DNA of 64,000 nt from Succinivibrio sp. (GCA_017469335.1 JAFUGP010000188.1:1-64000); one strand, 5' to 3'. Counted from the stretch's first letter, positions 1-9,039 are shown. Numbers and translations are program-made. Notes: generated from the sequence alone by a model not told the origin.

Positions 1-73
1 ATTTTAAAATAATTATTTTCTTGTTCCATGTTCAGCATTACATTCTGATTGGGGCGTTGGGGTTAATTCATGA

Positions 74-1153
74 TCAGTTAATGCTGTACTGATCATCAAT
101 GTCATACAGTGCTTCATCTTTGTCGGAGTCAGGTTTAACCACGCCGTACTCAGTATTAAACTCAAGTTTTACCCGCCCCGAGTCAATACCCTGGGCGATT
201 AAGGAGTTCTTATGCTCACCAGGGGCCGAGATGATACTGTCGTCAACCTCAATCCAGCCTATGATAGCCTGGGTGGGAATGCCGGTTACATTCACCTCAC
301 CGCCTGACTCATCGGTGTCCCTTAGTTTGTTTTGCAGAATAATATCCTTCATATAATAGGCGTTCTCATCCTGGGGCAGCTTGGAGGTGTCGATAATGTA
401 CAGGCGGCCTGCTTTCTTGGTCAGGTAGTTCGCCGCGTTTTCGAGATGATCAGAGCAGGAAACGCCGGACTTATCGGTAGCCCACGTGTTTTTACCCAGA
501 CCCATGGCCTCAAGTTTGTTGCGGGGATCTCTGAGATCCTTCTGCGAGATAAAACCTCCCGTCCTCTTGATATCCTCCGGTGAACGATTGTCAGCCCTGA
601 AGACTATTCCTTTGAACTCAAATACTTTATTTTCATTGCCGTTTTCCGCTTTCTCAGTGCCAATCTGCGCGGATTCACCCCTGACCATGTCCGTATTCGC
701 CTGCATTCTGACAAAATCAGTAAAGTCAGTAAGGTTCTTGATATCGGGAAGTTTTCCGTCTGCAATGGTGTTACGCTCCTGCACGGTCAGGTTGACTATC
801 TGCATTAACTTGTCAAAATCCTGCTGCGTGATGGTCTTATCCTGCAGAGCCACGTTCAGATTTGCCTTCACCTCGCTATAGTCTACGTTCGCCTTTAAGG
901 CTGAGGTGGCGATCCGGGCCAGTTCCGCCGCTTTACCCTGCAGATCGTCCACGATAATGTTCTCGATCTGGCTTCTGAGCGCGACCGGGTCCTGGGTCTG
1001 TAGTTGCTTTTCGGCCACGGGGGCCTGGCCTGGTTTGGCATCCTGCAAATTCTCCGGCACCGGATTGTTGATATTCTGAGTTCCAATCCCCTGCTGATTG
1101 ATGGCGGAGTTGTTGATGATATTGTTGTTTAGGTTGTTTATGCTGTCACTCAT
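74..1153 (-). CDS. Cholera-toxin/LT-A-like mono-ADP-ribosyltransferase protein
   Basis: The 359-residue product has an Asn/Gln-rich N terminus, a middle helical region (about residues 50-165), and a C-terminal domain that aligns by eye with the catalytic A subunit of cholera toxin. Three hallmark regions appear in order: FRADNRSPEDIKRTGGF (Arg186; CtxA has YRADSRPPDEIKQSGG), the Ser-Thr-Ser-like segment GVSCSDH (Ser232-Cys233-Ser234), and GEVNVTGIPTQAIIGW (Glu286; CtxA has QEVSALGGIPYSQIYGW). The family transfers ADP-ribose from NAD+ to a protein target. The first Glu of the usual E-x-E pair is Gly284, so arginine specificity is doubtful. No signal peptide or membrane segment is visible; a secreted effector, an intracellular toxin or an unknown host target are all possible. 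The ATG at 1153 is chosen because AGGA lies 6 nt upstream; a longer in-frame start at 1207 lacks a good site. The gene is AT-richer than its neighbours, which suggests horizontal transfer. Confidence 0.72.
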   Translation of the reverse strand: MSDSINNLNNNIINNSAINQQGIGTQNINNPVPENLQDAKPGQAPVAEKQLQTQDPVALRSQIENIIVDDLQGKAAELARIATSALKANVDYSEVKANLNVALQDKTITQQDFDKLMQIVNLTVQERNTIADGKLPDIKNLTDFTDFVRMQANTDMVRGESAQIGTEKAENGNENKVFEFKGIVFRADNRSPEDIKRTGGFISQKDLRDPRNKLEAMGLGKNTWATDKSGVSCSDHLENAANYLTKKAGRLYIIDTSKLPQDENAYYMKDIILQNKLRDTDESGGEVNVTGIPTQAIIGWIEVDDSIISAPGEHKNSLIAQGIDSGRVKLEFNTEYGVVKPDSDKDEALYDIDDQYSIN

Positions 1154-1212
1154 AATAAATCCTAAAATCAAAATATTAAGGTTTGGCCTCTGGCCTGTTT
1201 GGCGCATAGCTT

Positions 1213-1230
1213 CCGCAGCCTAAGCTGCGG
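1213..1230. other. GC-rich hairpin between qmcA and the ART gene
   Basis: A perfect 7-bp inverted repeat (CCGCAGC/GCTGCGG) with a 4-nt CTAA loop lies in the leader of the ART gene and downstream of qmcA on the same strand. There is no U-tract on either side, so it is not a standard intrinsic terminator. It may be an mRNA-end or leader structure. Confidence 0.45.
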
Positions 1231-1252
1231 GTACCGATGCATCATAACATTT

Positions 1253-1281
1253 TTAATATAATGGTTGAAAATCTATGCCAA
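1253..1281 (-). promoter_or_regulatory. Candidate sigma-70 promoter for the ART gene
   Basis: On the minus strand TTGGCA (1281-1276) is followed after 17 nt by TATTAA (1258-1253) in an AT-rich stretch, about 100 nt before the chosen start codon. The -10 element matches only moderately. Confidence 0.35.
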
Positions 1282-1297
1282 AAATTATATGACACCC

Positions 1298-2266
1298 CTA
1301 TTGTTGCGTAACTGTAGCGTTTACGGCAGGCCTGGTGCCCTCCACTATTTTCATGGCCGAGCCAATCATGGAGGACAGATCACCTAGATTGTTGGGCACG
1401 ATGAGAGTGTTGCCGGTCTTGGCCAGATTGGCAAAGGCATCGATGTAACGCTCGGCCACCTGCAGATTGACCGCAGTAAGACCGCCGTCACCCTTGGAGG
1501 CCTCGGCGATGCGGGCGATAGCCTGTGCCGTGGCATTGGCAATGGTCAAAGTGGCCTGAGCCTTACCTTCGGCGATATTGATTTCGGACTGTTTCTCACC
1601 TTCGGATTTGGCGATGGCAGCCTCGCGGGCACCGGTTGCCAGATTAATCTGCTCCTGCTTGCGGCCTTCGGATTCTGCGATCACGGCGCGTTTCTCGCGC
1701 TCGGCGGTGATTTGCTGCTGCATGGCCTGCAGGATCACCGCAGGCGGGGTCAGATCCTTAATCTCATAACGCAGCACCTTGACGCCCCAGTTTAAAGCGG
1801 CCTCGTCGATGGCCGCCACTACCTGATTGTTGATGATGTCGCGCTCCTCAAAGGTCTTGTCCAGTTCCATGCGGCCGATGACCGAGCGCAGCGTGGTCTG
1901 AGCGAGCTGGGTGATGGCCACCAGATAGTTGGAGGTGCCGTAGGAAGCACGCTGCGGATCGGTTACCTGGAAAAACAGCACCCCGTCCACCGAGAGCTGG
2001 GTGTTGTCCTTGGTGATGCACACCTGGCTGGGAGTATCCAAGGGTACCTCTTTGAGGGAGTGCTTGTAGGCGATGCGGTCAATGAAGGGAATGATGAAAT
2101 TTAGGCCGGGATTGAGCACGCGGTGAAATTTGCCGAAACGCTCGGTGATCCAGGCGCTCTGCTGCGGGATCACCGCTACGGCCTTGAACACAAAGATGAT
2201 GGCGATGACAAGCAGGATCAGCGCGGAGAACATCCAGTCGGTCAGATTTAAAAGCTCCATGATCAT
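1298..2266 (-). CDS. qmcA: SPFH/Band 7 membrane protease-associated protein QmcA
   Basis: The 322-residue protein has one N-terminal membrane segment (about residues 9-30) followed by an SPFH/band-7 domain (PQQSAWITERFGKF onward) and a long Ala/Glu-rich coiled region with the repeated EG-K/R pattern (AESEGRKQEQ, AKSEGEKQSE, AEGKAQA). The family forms large cage-like assemblies in the inner membrane and is linked to FtsH-type proteolysis and membrane microdomains. Length and motifs match E. coli QmcA (about 305 aa). It follows an NfeD-like gene on the same strand, the normal qmcA-ybbJ pairing. The first ATG of the tandem MIM is used because AGAGG sits 8 nt upstream. Confidence 0.88.
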   Translation of the reverse strand: MIMELLNLTDWMFSALILLVIAIIFVFKAVAVIPQQSAWITERFGKFHRVLNPGLNFIIPFIDRIAYKHSLKEVPLDTPSQVCITKDNTQLSVDGVLFFQVTDPQRASYGTSNYLVAITQLAQTTLRSVIGRMELDKTFEERDIINNQVVAAIDEAALNWGVKVLRYEIKDLTPPAVILQAMQQQITAEREKRAVIAESEGRKQEQINLATGAREAAIAKSEGEKQSEINIAEGKAQATLTIANATAQAIARIAEASKGDGGLTAVNLQVAERYIDAFANLAKTGNTLIVPNNLGDLSSMIGSAMKIVEGTRPAVNATVTQQ

Positions 2267-2341
2267 TGAGGTAACCTCTGTAACTGATGGTGAAAGTTAA
2301 GATTGAAAATGACTAAGTCCGGCAGGGTATCAGGCTTAGGT

Positions 2342-2770
2342 TCATGAGATCTTGCGCTCCAAAATAAGCCTGGGGCCGTCAGTACGCTCGATAAGCCAGA
2401 AACCGGGTGAGAGTTCACCGTGAGCAGGCACGGCCGTCCAGGGGGCACCGCGGTAGTTGACCTGCGCAGTGCCGTCTGCTGCGACCTTTTTGACCTCCAC
2501 GCGCTGTCCGCGGTCTAAGTCGTTGTCCTGCAGCTTGCGCGCACCCAGGCCGTTGCGCAGATGGCGGCGAAAGTAGAAAGCCGTTGCCGCACCTGCCAGA
2601 GTGACCACGGCAGCCCAGGTCAGCTGCGCGGTAAAGGAGAATTCGCAGAAGGCCGCAGCGCAGGCCGCCAGCGCACCGGCGAACACTGCCAAAAGGTAGA
2701 TGGTGCCGGTAAACATTTCCACTCCCAGCACACCCAGGGCTACTATGATCCAAATGGCACTTGCGCTCAT
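2342..2770 (-). CDS. NfeD-like C-terminal OB-fold membrane protein (YbbJ type)
   Basis: A 142-residue protein with two N-terminal hydrophobic segments (about residues 5-25 and 28-68) and a soluble beta-rich end resembling the NfeD C-terminal OB fold (AQVNYRGAPWTAV). NfeD-like proteins partner with SPFH proteins in the membrane, and the gene sits directly upstream of qmcA with a 75-bp gap. A strong ribosome site (AGGAGG) precedes the ATG. It corresponds to the short YbbJ class without the ClpP-like protease domain. Confidence 0.85.
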   Translation of the reverse strand: MSASAIWIIVALGVLGVEMFTGTIYLLAVFAGALAACAAAFCEFSFTAQLTWAAVVTLAGAATAFYFRRHLRNGLGARKLQDNDLDRGQRVEVKKVAADGTAQVNYRGAPWTAVPAHGELSPGFWLIERTDGPRLILERKIS

Positions 2771-2782
2771 AATTTCCTCCTG

Positions 2783-3334
2783 TCAGGGCCTCTGGCTTTT
2801 TTTACGTCGCCGTTCGCGGTTACTGGTATACAGGGCCACTCCGATTATGCCGCAGGCAAAGGCGCAGAATATGCTGAACTCGGTATCCCTGCCCAAATTG
2901 ATGAGCCCCATCAGGCCGAAGACCAAGAGCAGCACCGTGGCCACGACCTTAAAGGGTTTGTTGCTGGCGGTGTTGTTGCGCACCCCGCTGTTCTGATCGG
3001 GGCCTACGGCCGCGGCTTCTGCCTTGATCTGTGAGGCGGTACTGCGTCTGGGAGCGGCTCCTGCCGGGCTCTGAGCGGCACTGTAGCGCGGGCGCCCCTC
3101 GGGGGCGACGTTGCCCGGTGCCTGCAACCTGACCGCAGTCTCTGCCTTGGGCTGGCTCCGCTGCTTTTTCAGATCCTGCAACGAGGCATAGCTGCGCGGG
3201 GTGGCCGCGGCATGGGCCAGGTGCTCCTTAAGGGAGTTTTGCTGCTCCAGCTTGAATTTTTCGATGTCGGCCTGACCTAAGCGTTCGATAAGCGCCACAT
3301 AGTCGCCGTTTTTGAGATCGTTCAAATCGGTCAT
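2783..3334 (-). CDS. Hypothetical membrane protein upstream of nfeD/qmcA
   Basis: 183 residues; not recognised. The first ~115 residues are hydrophilic, Gln/Ala/Arg-rich and probably disordered. Two membrane helices follow (about residues 125-146 and 151-170), and the C terminus is very basic (NRERRRKKSQRP), suggesting positive-inside retention in the cytoplasm. It ends 12 bp before the nfeD-like gene on the same strand, so it is probably the first gene of the operon. No clear Shine-Dalgarno is seen before the ATG at 3334. Confidence 0.6.
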   Translation of the reverse strand: MTDLNDLKNGDYVALIERLGQADIEKFKLEQQNSLKEHLAHAAATPRSYASLQDLKKQRSQPKAETAVRLQAPGNVAPEGRPRYSAAQSPAGAAPRRSTASQIKAEAAAVGPDQNSGVRNNTASNKPFKVVATVLLLVFGLMGLINLGRDTEFSIFCAFACGIIGVALYTSNRERRRKKSQRP

Positions 3335-3476
3335 TTTGCAGTCGGGACGGGGTATGCGTTTAATCCATTATCCTGGGTGACAGCAAGCGGCCGGCCTGAT
3401 GCCGCAAGCCGCTTCAGCACCTAGCTATTATCGTTCAAAGGGGGCTGATATTCAAATGGGTTAGGGGCAGGATAAG

Positions 3477-3504
3477 TTCGCTGTAGGGGCATATGTGATA
3501 GAAT
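3477..3504 (+). promoter_or_regulatory. Candidate guaB promoter
   Basis: TTCGCT (3477-3482) and TAGAAT (3499-3504) are separated by 16 nt, 30 nt before the guaB ATG. The -35 match is poor. No PurR-type palindrome is seen. Confidence 0.35.
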
Positions 3505-3533
3505 GTGCACTCAAATTTCGGACGGAGGTATTT

Positions 3534-5000
3534 ATGCTGCGCATAGTAGAAGAAGCCCTGACATTTGATGATTTACTGCTGGTGCCTGCTCATTCCACTG
3601 TCCTTCCGGCTACGGTTAACCTGTCTACCAGGCTGACCTCCCATATTACGATGAACATCCCGATGATTTCCTCTGCCATGGATACCGTGACCGAGGCTAA
3701 TCTGGCGATCGCACTGGCTCAGGAAGGCGGTATTGGCTTTATCCACAAGAATATGTCCATCGAACGCCAGGCCGAGGAAGTGCAACGCGTCAAGCGTTTT
3801 GAATCCGGTATGGTGACTCACCCGGTGGCGGTGCATCCGGATGCCACCATCAACGAGGTGCGGGCCATGGCCGAACGCTACGGTTTCGCCGGCTTCCCGG
3901 TCATCGACGACGATGATAATCTTCTGGGCATCATCACCGGTCGTGATGTGCGTTTCTTAACCCGCGGCGATGCCAAGGTGCGCGAGGCCATGACTCCCAA
4001 GGAGCGCCTCATTACCGTAAGGCAGAAAGCCTCGCGCGAGGAAGTGCAGGCCCTGATGCAGAAGCACCGCATCGAGAAGGTGCTGGTGGTGGACGATGCC
4101 TTCCACCTCAAGGGGCTGATTACGGTCAAGGATTTCCAGAAGTCCTCCAACAAGCCCAATTCCTGTAAGGATGCTTTAGGCCGTCTGCGCGTAGGCGCGG
4201 CGGTGGGCGCAGGTCCGGGTAATGAGGAGCGTGCCCGCGCGCTGATTGAGGCCGGGGTGGACGTGCTGTTGGTCGACTCCTCGCACGGCCACTCGCAGGG
4301 TGTGCTGGACCGGCTCAAGTCACTGCGCCAGTCCTATCCCGATCTGCCCATCATAGGTGGCAATGTGGCCACCGCCGAAGGTGCGCTGGCCTTGGCCGAG
4401 GCCGGGGTGAGCGCAGTCAAGGTCGGTATCGGTCCCGGGTCCATCTGTACCACCCGTATCGTCACCGGCTGCGGCGTGCCGCAGATGACGGCCGTTGCCA
4501 ATGCGGTGGAGGCCTTAAAAGGCTCCGATATCACCGTGATTGCCGACGGCGGCATCCGTTACTCTGGCGACATTGCCAAAGCTCTGGCGGCGGGGGCCAA
4601 CTGCGTCATGGTGGGCTCAATGTTCGCCGGTACCGAGGAGGCCCCGGGTGAGATTGAGATCTACCAGGGCCGCTCCTTTAAGTCCTACCGCGGCATGGGT
4701 TCACTGGCTGCCATGTCCAAGGGCTCGGCGGATCGTTACTTCCAAAGCGACAACGCCTCCGACAAACTGGTGCCGGAGGGCATTGAAGGCCGGGTGGCCT
4801 ACAAGGGAGCGCTGCGTGAGATCATTCACCAGCAGATGGGCGGCCTGCGTTCGGCCATGGGGCTGACAGGTTGCGCCACCATTGATGAACTGCGCACCAA
4901 GGCCAAGTTCGTGCGCATCACCTCAGCCGGCATTCACGAGTCTCACGTGCATGACGTGACCATCACCAAGGAAGCTCCGAATTATCAGAGCCACGCCTAA
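3534..5000 (+). CDS. guaB: Inosine-5'-monophosphate dehydrogenase
   Basis: Converts IMP to XMP with NAD+, the committed step of GMP synthesis. At 488 residues from the ATG at 3534 it equals the E. coli length and is closely similar throughout. The (beta/alpha)8 barrel is interrupted by two CBS domains (about residues 92-205). The catalytic Cys lies in [13 protein letters not shown] and the flap region carries [14 protein letters not shown]. This ATG is preferred over an upstream in-frame one because GGAGG lies 6 nt before it and the family N terminus MLRI begins there. It is followed by a hairpin and then guaA, the conserved guaBA order. Confidence 0.98.
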   Translation: MLRIVEEALTFDDLLLVPAHSTVLPATVNLSTRLTSHITMNIPMISSAMDTVTEANLAIALAQEGGIGFIHKNMSIERQAEEVQRVKRFESGMVTHPVAVHPDATINEVRAMAERYGFAGFPVIDDDDNLLGIITGRDVRFLTRGDAKVREAMTPKERLITVRQKASREEVQALMQKHRIEKVLVVDDAFHLKGLITVKDFQKSSNKPNSCKDALGRLRVGAAVGAGPGNEERARALIEAGVDVLLVDSSHGHSQGVLDRLKSLRQSYPDLPIIGGNVATAEGALALAEAGVSAVKVGIGPGSICTTRIVTGCGVPQMTAVANAVEALKGSDITVIADGGIRYSGDIAKALAAGANCVMVGSMFAGTEEAPGEIEIYQGRSFKSYRGMGSLAAMSKGSADRYFQSDNASDKLVPEGIEGRVAYKGALREIIHQQMGGLRSAMGLTGCATIDELRTKAKFVRITSAGIHESHVHDVTITKEAPNYQSHA

Positions 5001-5008
5001 ATGTCCAG

Positions 5009-5031
5009 CGCCGGCCTTGTGCCGGCGTTTT
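5009..5031 (+). terminator. Intrinsic terminator or attenuator between guaB and guaA
   Basis: CGCCGGC (5009-5015), loop CTTGT, GCCGGCG (5021-5027), then TTTT. It sits 9 nt after the guaB stop and 20 nt before guaA, so it probably lowers guaA read-through rather than ending the operon. Confidence 0.6.
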
Positions 5032-5051
5032 AAATTCCGGGAGTACCTTCC

Positions 5052-6617
5052 ATGTCCCAAGACATTCACGCCGAAAAAATCCTCATCTTAGATTTCGGAT
5101 CCCAGGTCACGCAGCTTATCGCCAGACGAGTGCGTGAGATCGGGGTGTACTGCGAGATCTGGCCTTATGATGTGGCGGAGAGCCGGATCAGGGAGTTTGG
5201 TGCGGCCGGGGTGATCCTCTCGGGTGGACCGCGCTCGGTAGACGAGGTAGACGCGCCGCGTGCGCCGGAGGCAGTGTTTTCGCTGGGCGTGCCAGTGCTG
5301 GGTATCTGCTATGGCCTGCAGACCATGGCGGTGCAGTTAGGCGGCAAGGTGCAAAGCTCGGACAAGCGCGAGTACGGGCATGCCAGAGTGGATCTCAAGG
5401 AAGAGTGTCCCCTGTTTGAGGGACTCAGCGACTACGCTGACGCCAAAGCCCTGGATGTGTGGATGAGTCACGGTGACAAGGTGATAGCTCTGCCTGAGGG
5501 CTTTACGGTGGCAGGCTCCACCGCTACCTGTGAGTATGCCGCGATCTTTGATAAGCAAAGACGGTTCTTCGGGGTACAGTTTCACCCGGAGGTCACTCAC
5601 ACCAAGCAGGGTGCGGAGATCCTAAGGCGCTTTTTGGTACAGGTGTGCGCACTGCACTGCCTGTGGTCGCCTTCGGCCATCATTGAGGATGCCATTGAGC
5701 GTATCCGCGCCCAGGTCGGCGACGGTCAGGTGCTGCTCGGACTCTCCGGCGGTGTGGACTCCTCGGTTACGGCACTGCTGCTGAGCCGGGCCATCGGTGA
5801 GCGGCTGACCTGCGTGTTCGTCGACAACGGTCTGTTGCGCCTCAATGAGGGGCAGCAGGTGCAGGAGATGTTCAGCCCGTTGCCGCTTAGGTTTGTCTAT
5901 GCCGATGCTCAGGCGCAGTTTTTAAAGGCGCTCTCCGGGATCAGCGATCCCGAGGCCAAGCGCAAGGCCATCGGCAAGACCTTTATTGAGGTGTTCGCCG
6001 AGCAGGCCCGCAAACTGCAGGGGGTGGAGTTTTTAGCCCAGGGTACCATCTATCCTGATGTGATTGAGTCGGCGGCCGCCAAAACCGGCAAGGCTCAGGT
6101 CATCAAGTCCCATCATAATGTGGGTGGGTTGCCTCCTGATCTTAATTTCAAACTGGTCGAGCCCTTGCGTGAGCTGTTTAAAGATGAGGTCAGACGCATC
6201 GGCCTGGAGTTGGGACTGCCCAAACAAATGCTTATGCGTCATCCCTTCCCCGGCCCCGGGCTGGGCGTGAGAGTCTTAGGCGAGGTTAAGGCTTCTTACC
6301 TTGATCTGCTGCGCAAGGCTGACGCCATTTTTATGGAAGAGTTGCAGCAGAGCGGGTGGTACGACAAGGTCTCCCAGGCCTTCACGGTGTTCATGCCGGT
6401 GCGGGCTGTCGGAGTGATGGGCGATCACCGTACCTATGACTATGTGGTATCACTGCGCGCGGTGGTTACGGTGGACTTCATGACCGCGCAATGGGCGCAG
6501 TTGCCCTATGATTTGTTAGGGCGCATCTCCAATCGCATCATCAACGAGGTAAACGGCATCTCCCGGGTGCTGTACGATATCTCCAGCAAGCCGCCTGCTA
6601 CCATTGAGTTTGAATAG
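5052..6617 (+). CDS. guaA: GMP synthase (glutamine-hydrolysing)
   Basis: Aminates XMP to GMP using glutamine and ATP. The 521-residue protein has a class I glutamine amidotransferase domain with the nucleophile Cys86 in GICYGLQTM and the His/Glu pair in QFHPEVTHT. The ATP pyrophosphatase P-loop is LSGGVDSSV (about residues 233-241), and the dimerisation domain ends with KPPATIEFE, typical of the family. It lies 51 bp after guaB in the same direction. Confidence 0.98.
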   Translation: MSQDIHAEKILILDFGSQVTQLIARRVREIGVYCEIWPYDVAESRIREFGAAGVILSGGPRSVDEVDAPRAPEAVFSLGVPVLGICYGLQTMAVQLGGKVQSSDKREYGHARVDLKEECPLFEGLSDYADAKALDVWMSHGDKVIALPEGFTVAGSTATCEYAAIFDKQRRFFGVQFHPEVTHTKQGAEILRRFLVQVCALHCLWSPSAIIEDAIERIRAQVGDGQVLLGLSGGVDSSVTALLLSRAIGERLTCVFVDNGLLRLNEGQQVQEMFSPLPLRFVYADAQAQFLKALSGISDPEAKRKAIGKTFIEVFAEQARKLQGVEFLAQGTIYPDVIESAAAKTGKAQVIKSHHNVGGLPPDLNFKLVEPLRELFKDEVRRIGLELGLPKQMLMRHPFPGPGLGVRVLGEVKASYLDLLRKADAIFMEELQQSGWYDKVSQAFTVFMPVRAVGVMGDHRTYDYVVSLRAVVTVDFMTAQWAQLPYDLLGRISNRIINEVNGISRVLYDISSKPPATIEFE

Positions 6618-6835
6618 CCTGATTGCTGCCGGGCCTTCTGAGCAACGATTGTTCTTTGCACAGGATGCATAAGTCTGTTCTGACGGCCTGGTGCGCTTAA
6701 TTTGCGTGTACTCTAAAGAGCGCTTTAGGTTGTTGCTCCCTGATCTCTGCCTCATTTCTCGCCTGCATTAACTTGAATGGCTGTTCCTGAAAGTCGCCGT
6801 TATCTGCCTTGTTTAGGCCTAAAAGACTTGAAACG

Positions 6836-6968
6836 AGCGATAAATAAGCAAAAGGTAAGCGATAAATTTGAAGATTGTCAATAATACAAGCGACAAATTA
6901 AGCGATAATGCTTGGGCGAGCGTTAAAATCAGGATAATAGCAATACGGCCTGCAACCTTAACGCTCGC
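6836..6968. repeat. Iteron-like cluster AGCGATAAAT upstream of the AlbA_2 gene
   Basis: The 419-bp gap 6618-7036 holds no gene but several copies of one motif. Direct copies are AGCGATAAAT at 6836 and 6858, AGCGACAAAT at 6889, AGCGATAAT at 6901 and AGCGTTAAAA at 6919. The last is the left arm of a perfect 11-bp inverted repeat, GCGAGCGTTAA (6916-6926) and TTAACGCTCGC (6958-6968). A further reverse copy, GCGCTTAATT, lies at 6693-6702. Spacings between direct copies are 22, 31, 12 and 18 bp. The position just upstream of a gene with a winged-helix C terminus suggests operator sites; this is inference. Confidence 0.6.
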
Positions 6969-7036
6969 TTCGTGCCCTGTGCAGGCACTGCCATTTTTAG
7001 CAACCTACGCGTTTTGTGTTCGGAATAAGATAGCCT

Positions 7037-8599
7037 GTGTCAGAAGAACTTTTTGATATACATAAGTATGATCAATTTAAGGCAAATAATTGCCTGGAGG
7101 TTAAAAAGGCCCTGGGCGGATTTCCTCTCAGCCTGTGGGAGAGCTACAGTGCCTTTGCCAACAGTGCTGGCGGGGTGATTATTCTGGGTGTCAAGGAACA
7201 TGACAACGGCTCATGGGCTGCGGTGGATCTTAAGTTCGACGAGGTAAAAGAGCACCTCAAAACTTTCTGGAAAATTATTAATGATCCCCAAAAAGTAAGC
7301 GTTAATCTGCTAGAGGAGCGCGATGTCCATACCTATAAGGTAGGTTCCGAGGCTGTGGTGGTCATCCGGGTGCCTGCGGCATCTAGAACCGATAGGCCTG
7401 TCTATCTTAACGGCGATGTGTTTGTCCATACCTACCGCCGCGGCCCCGATGGAGACTACCTCTGCAGTAAATCACAAGTTAGGGCCATGTTGCGGGATCA
7501 GGACGAACACTCCTCAGACTGTGCTGTGCTTGAATACCTGCCGCTTGATTGTTTGAATGCAGATACGGTTCAAAGCTACAAAAATCGCCACGCTGCGTTT
7601 AGTCCCGCTAACCCCTTGCTTAAACTTTCAGCTGAGGATTACCTGCGTAGCATCGGTGCCGCAGAGCTGTCAAAATTTGACGACAGGTACCACCCCACTG
7701 CGGCAGGATTGTTGATGTTCGGTAATGAAAGAGAAATAGTAAGGCAGTTTCCTGATTATTTTCTAGATTTCAAAGAGGTGCATGACCTTGATTTGCGTTG
7801 GACCGATCGCCTGCAGTCAAGCTCCGGGGACTGGTCCGGTAATCTTTACGATTTCTACTTCAATGTCTATTACAAAATAAGAATGAAGTTGGAGATCCCC
7901 TTCAAACTCGAAGGTGGTGTACGTATTGACGATACTCCCATTCATAAAGCGCTCAGAGAGGCTCTGGCCAACTGCCTAATCAATGCGGACTTCTACGAGC
8001 CGCGCGGGGTGGTAATCACCTTGGAGGATCAGGAACTGAGGTTGGAAAATCCCGGTGGGATCCGTGTGGGACTTCAACAGATGAGGTGTGGTGGCGTTTC
8101 TGATCCCCGGAATAAGGGACTGATGAAGATGTTTAACCTTATAGATATAGGAGAGCGTGCCGGAAGCGGGGTACCGAGCATTCTCTGCAGTTGGTCTGAA
8201 GCGGGCTTGGTATATCCTCAGATCGCAGAAGAGGATAACCCTCCTAGAACAAAACTGATTCTGTCTTTTCACAAGGAGCGTAAAAAAGCTGTCAACCTGT
8301 CATCCCTCGCTGACTGCTCACCATCGTCCAGAATACTACAGGGGGCGCAAACAGGTAGCGTCGGTACAGTTGACGGTCTATCAGACAGTCATGCGACCAC
8401 CCAGAAATCGTTGCGCACTAAGAACAAGATTATCGAGATCCTGCATTCGGTGGGGGTAACTACCGCTGCTGCCATTGCTGCTGAAATAGGGCTGAGCGCA
8501 GTCAGGACTCGCGCCATACTCAGCCACATGCCAGAAGTGGAGTCCAGCGGCGCAAATCGCAATCGTACTTATCATTTGAAATCGGGAGTATCCGTATGA
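7037..8599 (+). CDS. AlbA_2 (Schlafen-type) ATP-binding putative DNA-binding protein
   Basis: 520 residues starting at a GTG (7037) with only a weak ribosome site. The N-terminal ~155 residues match the AlbA_2/Schlafen domain (CLEVKKALGG, YSAFANSAGGVIILGVKE). A second region (about residues 300-420) has the HATPase_c_4 pattern of COG2865 proteins (ALREALANCLINADFYE, RLENPGGIRV, GVSDPRNKGLMKMF, IGERAGSGVP). A linker leads to a C-terminal winged helix (about 455-515; KNKIIEILHSVGVTTAAAIA). COG2865 proteins are putative regulators or nucleic-acid enzymes of accessory regions; true function is unknown. The stop overlaps the next start as ATGA, implying translational coupling with the pRiA4b-like gene. 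Confidence 0.82.
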   Translation: MSEELFDIHKYDQFKANNCLEVKKALGGFPLSLWESYSAFANSAGGVIILGVKEHDNGSWAAVDLKFDEVKEHLKTFWKIINDPQKVSVNLLEERDVHTYKVGSEAVVVIRVPAASRTDRPVYLNGDVFVHTYRRGPDGDYLCSKSQVRAMLRDQDEHSSDCAVLEYLPLDCLNADTVQSYKNRHAAFSPANPLLKLSAEDYLRSIGAAELSKFDDRYHPTAAGLLMFGNEREIVRQFPDYFLDFKEVHDLDLRWTDRLQSSSGDWSGNLYDFYFNVYYKIRMKLEIPFKLEGGVRIDDTPIHKALREALANCLINADFYEPRGVVITLEDQELRLENPGGIRVGLQQMRCGGVSDPRNKGLMKMFNLIDIGERAGSGVPSILCSWSEAGLVYPQIAEEDNPPRTKLILSFHKERKKAVNLSSLADCSPSSRILQGAQTGSVGTVDGLSDSHATTQKSLRTKNKIIEILHSVGVTTAAAIAAEIGLSAVRTRAILSHMPEVESSGANRNRTYHLKSGVSV

Positions 8600-9039
8600 A
8601 AGGTTATGAATTCAAATGCTTTTACCCCGGGTGGGGACGCAAAGTCTACCGGGTGATCCGTCTGAGGGAAGATCTGTCATTAGACGATCTCTGCCTTGAA
8701 ATCCTAAGCGCGCTTGAGGTGGGAGACGGCTGGGAGCACCTATATGAGTTTATCCTCGACACCAAATACCACACCACGGCGTTGCGCTTTCCCTGCCCTC
8801 ACGTCGATAAAGACTATCTGTACGACTATAACGAAGATGGGATCACTACCGATATTGAGCTTGGGAAGATTGGTCTGTTCAAAGGCCTCAAATGCATGCT
8901 CCATTATGACTTTGGTGACAACATCATGATCATGGTCAACGTCACCAAGGTTCTGGATGAATGTGAGGAGTTGGGCCCAACCATCGTGGCCTCAAAAGGT
9001 GAGATGCCGGATGATGACGAGTTTGAAGATGACTATTAG
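8596..9039 (+). CDS. Plasmid pRiA4b ORF-3-like protein
   Basis: 147 residues resembling the PRiA4_ORF3 family: an N-terminal W/Y-R-V-I-L/R strand (VYRVIRLREDLSLDDLCLEIL), a central WEHLYEF segment, and the acidic YDFGDNIMIMVNV element typical of the fold. The biochemical role of the family is not established; it often sits in mobile or accessory loci. The C terminus is strongly acidic (DDDEFEDDY). It overlaps the upstream AlbA_2 gene by 4 nt (ATGA), so the two are probably made together. Confidence 0.75.
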   Translation: MKGYEFKCFYPGWGRKVYRVIRLREDLSLDDLCLEILSALEVGDGWEHLYEFILDTKYHTTALRFPCPHVDKDYLYDYNEDGITTDIELGKIGLFKGLKCMLHYDFGDNIMIMVNVTKVLDECEELGPTIVASKGEMPDDDEFEDDY

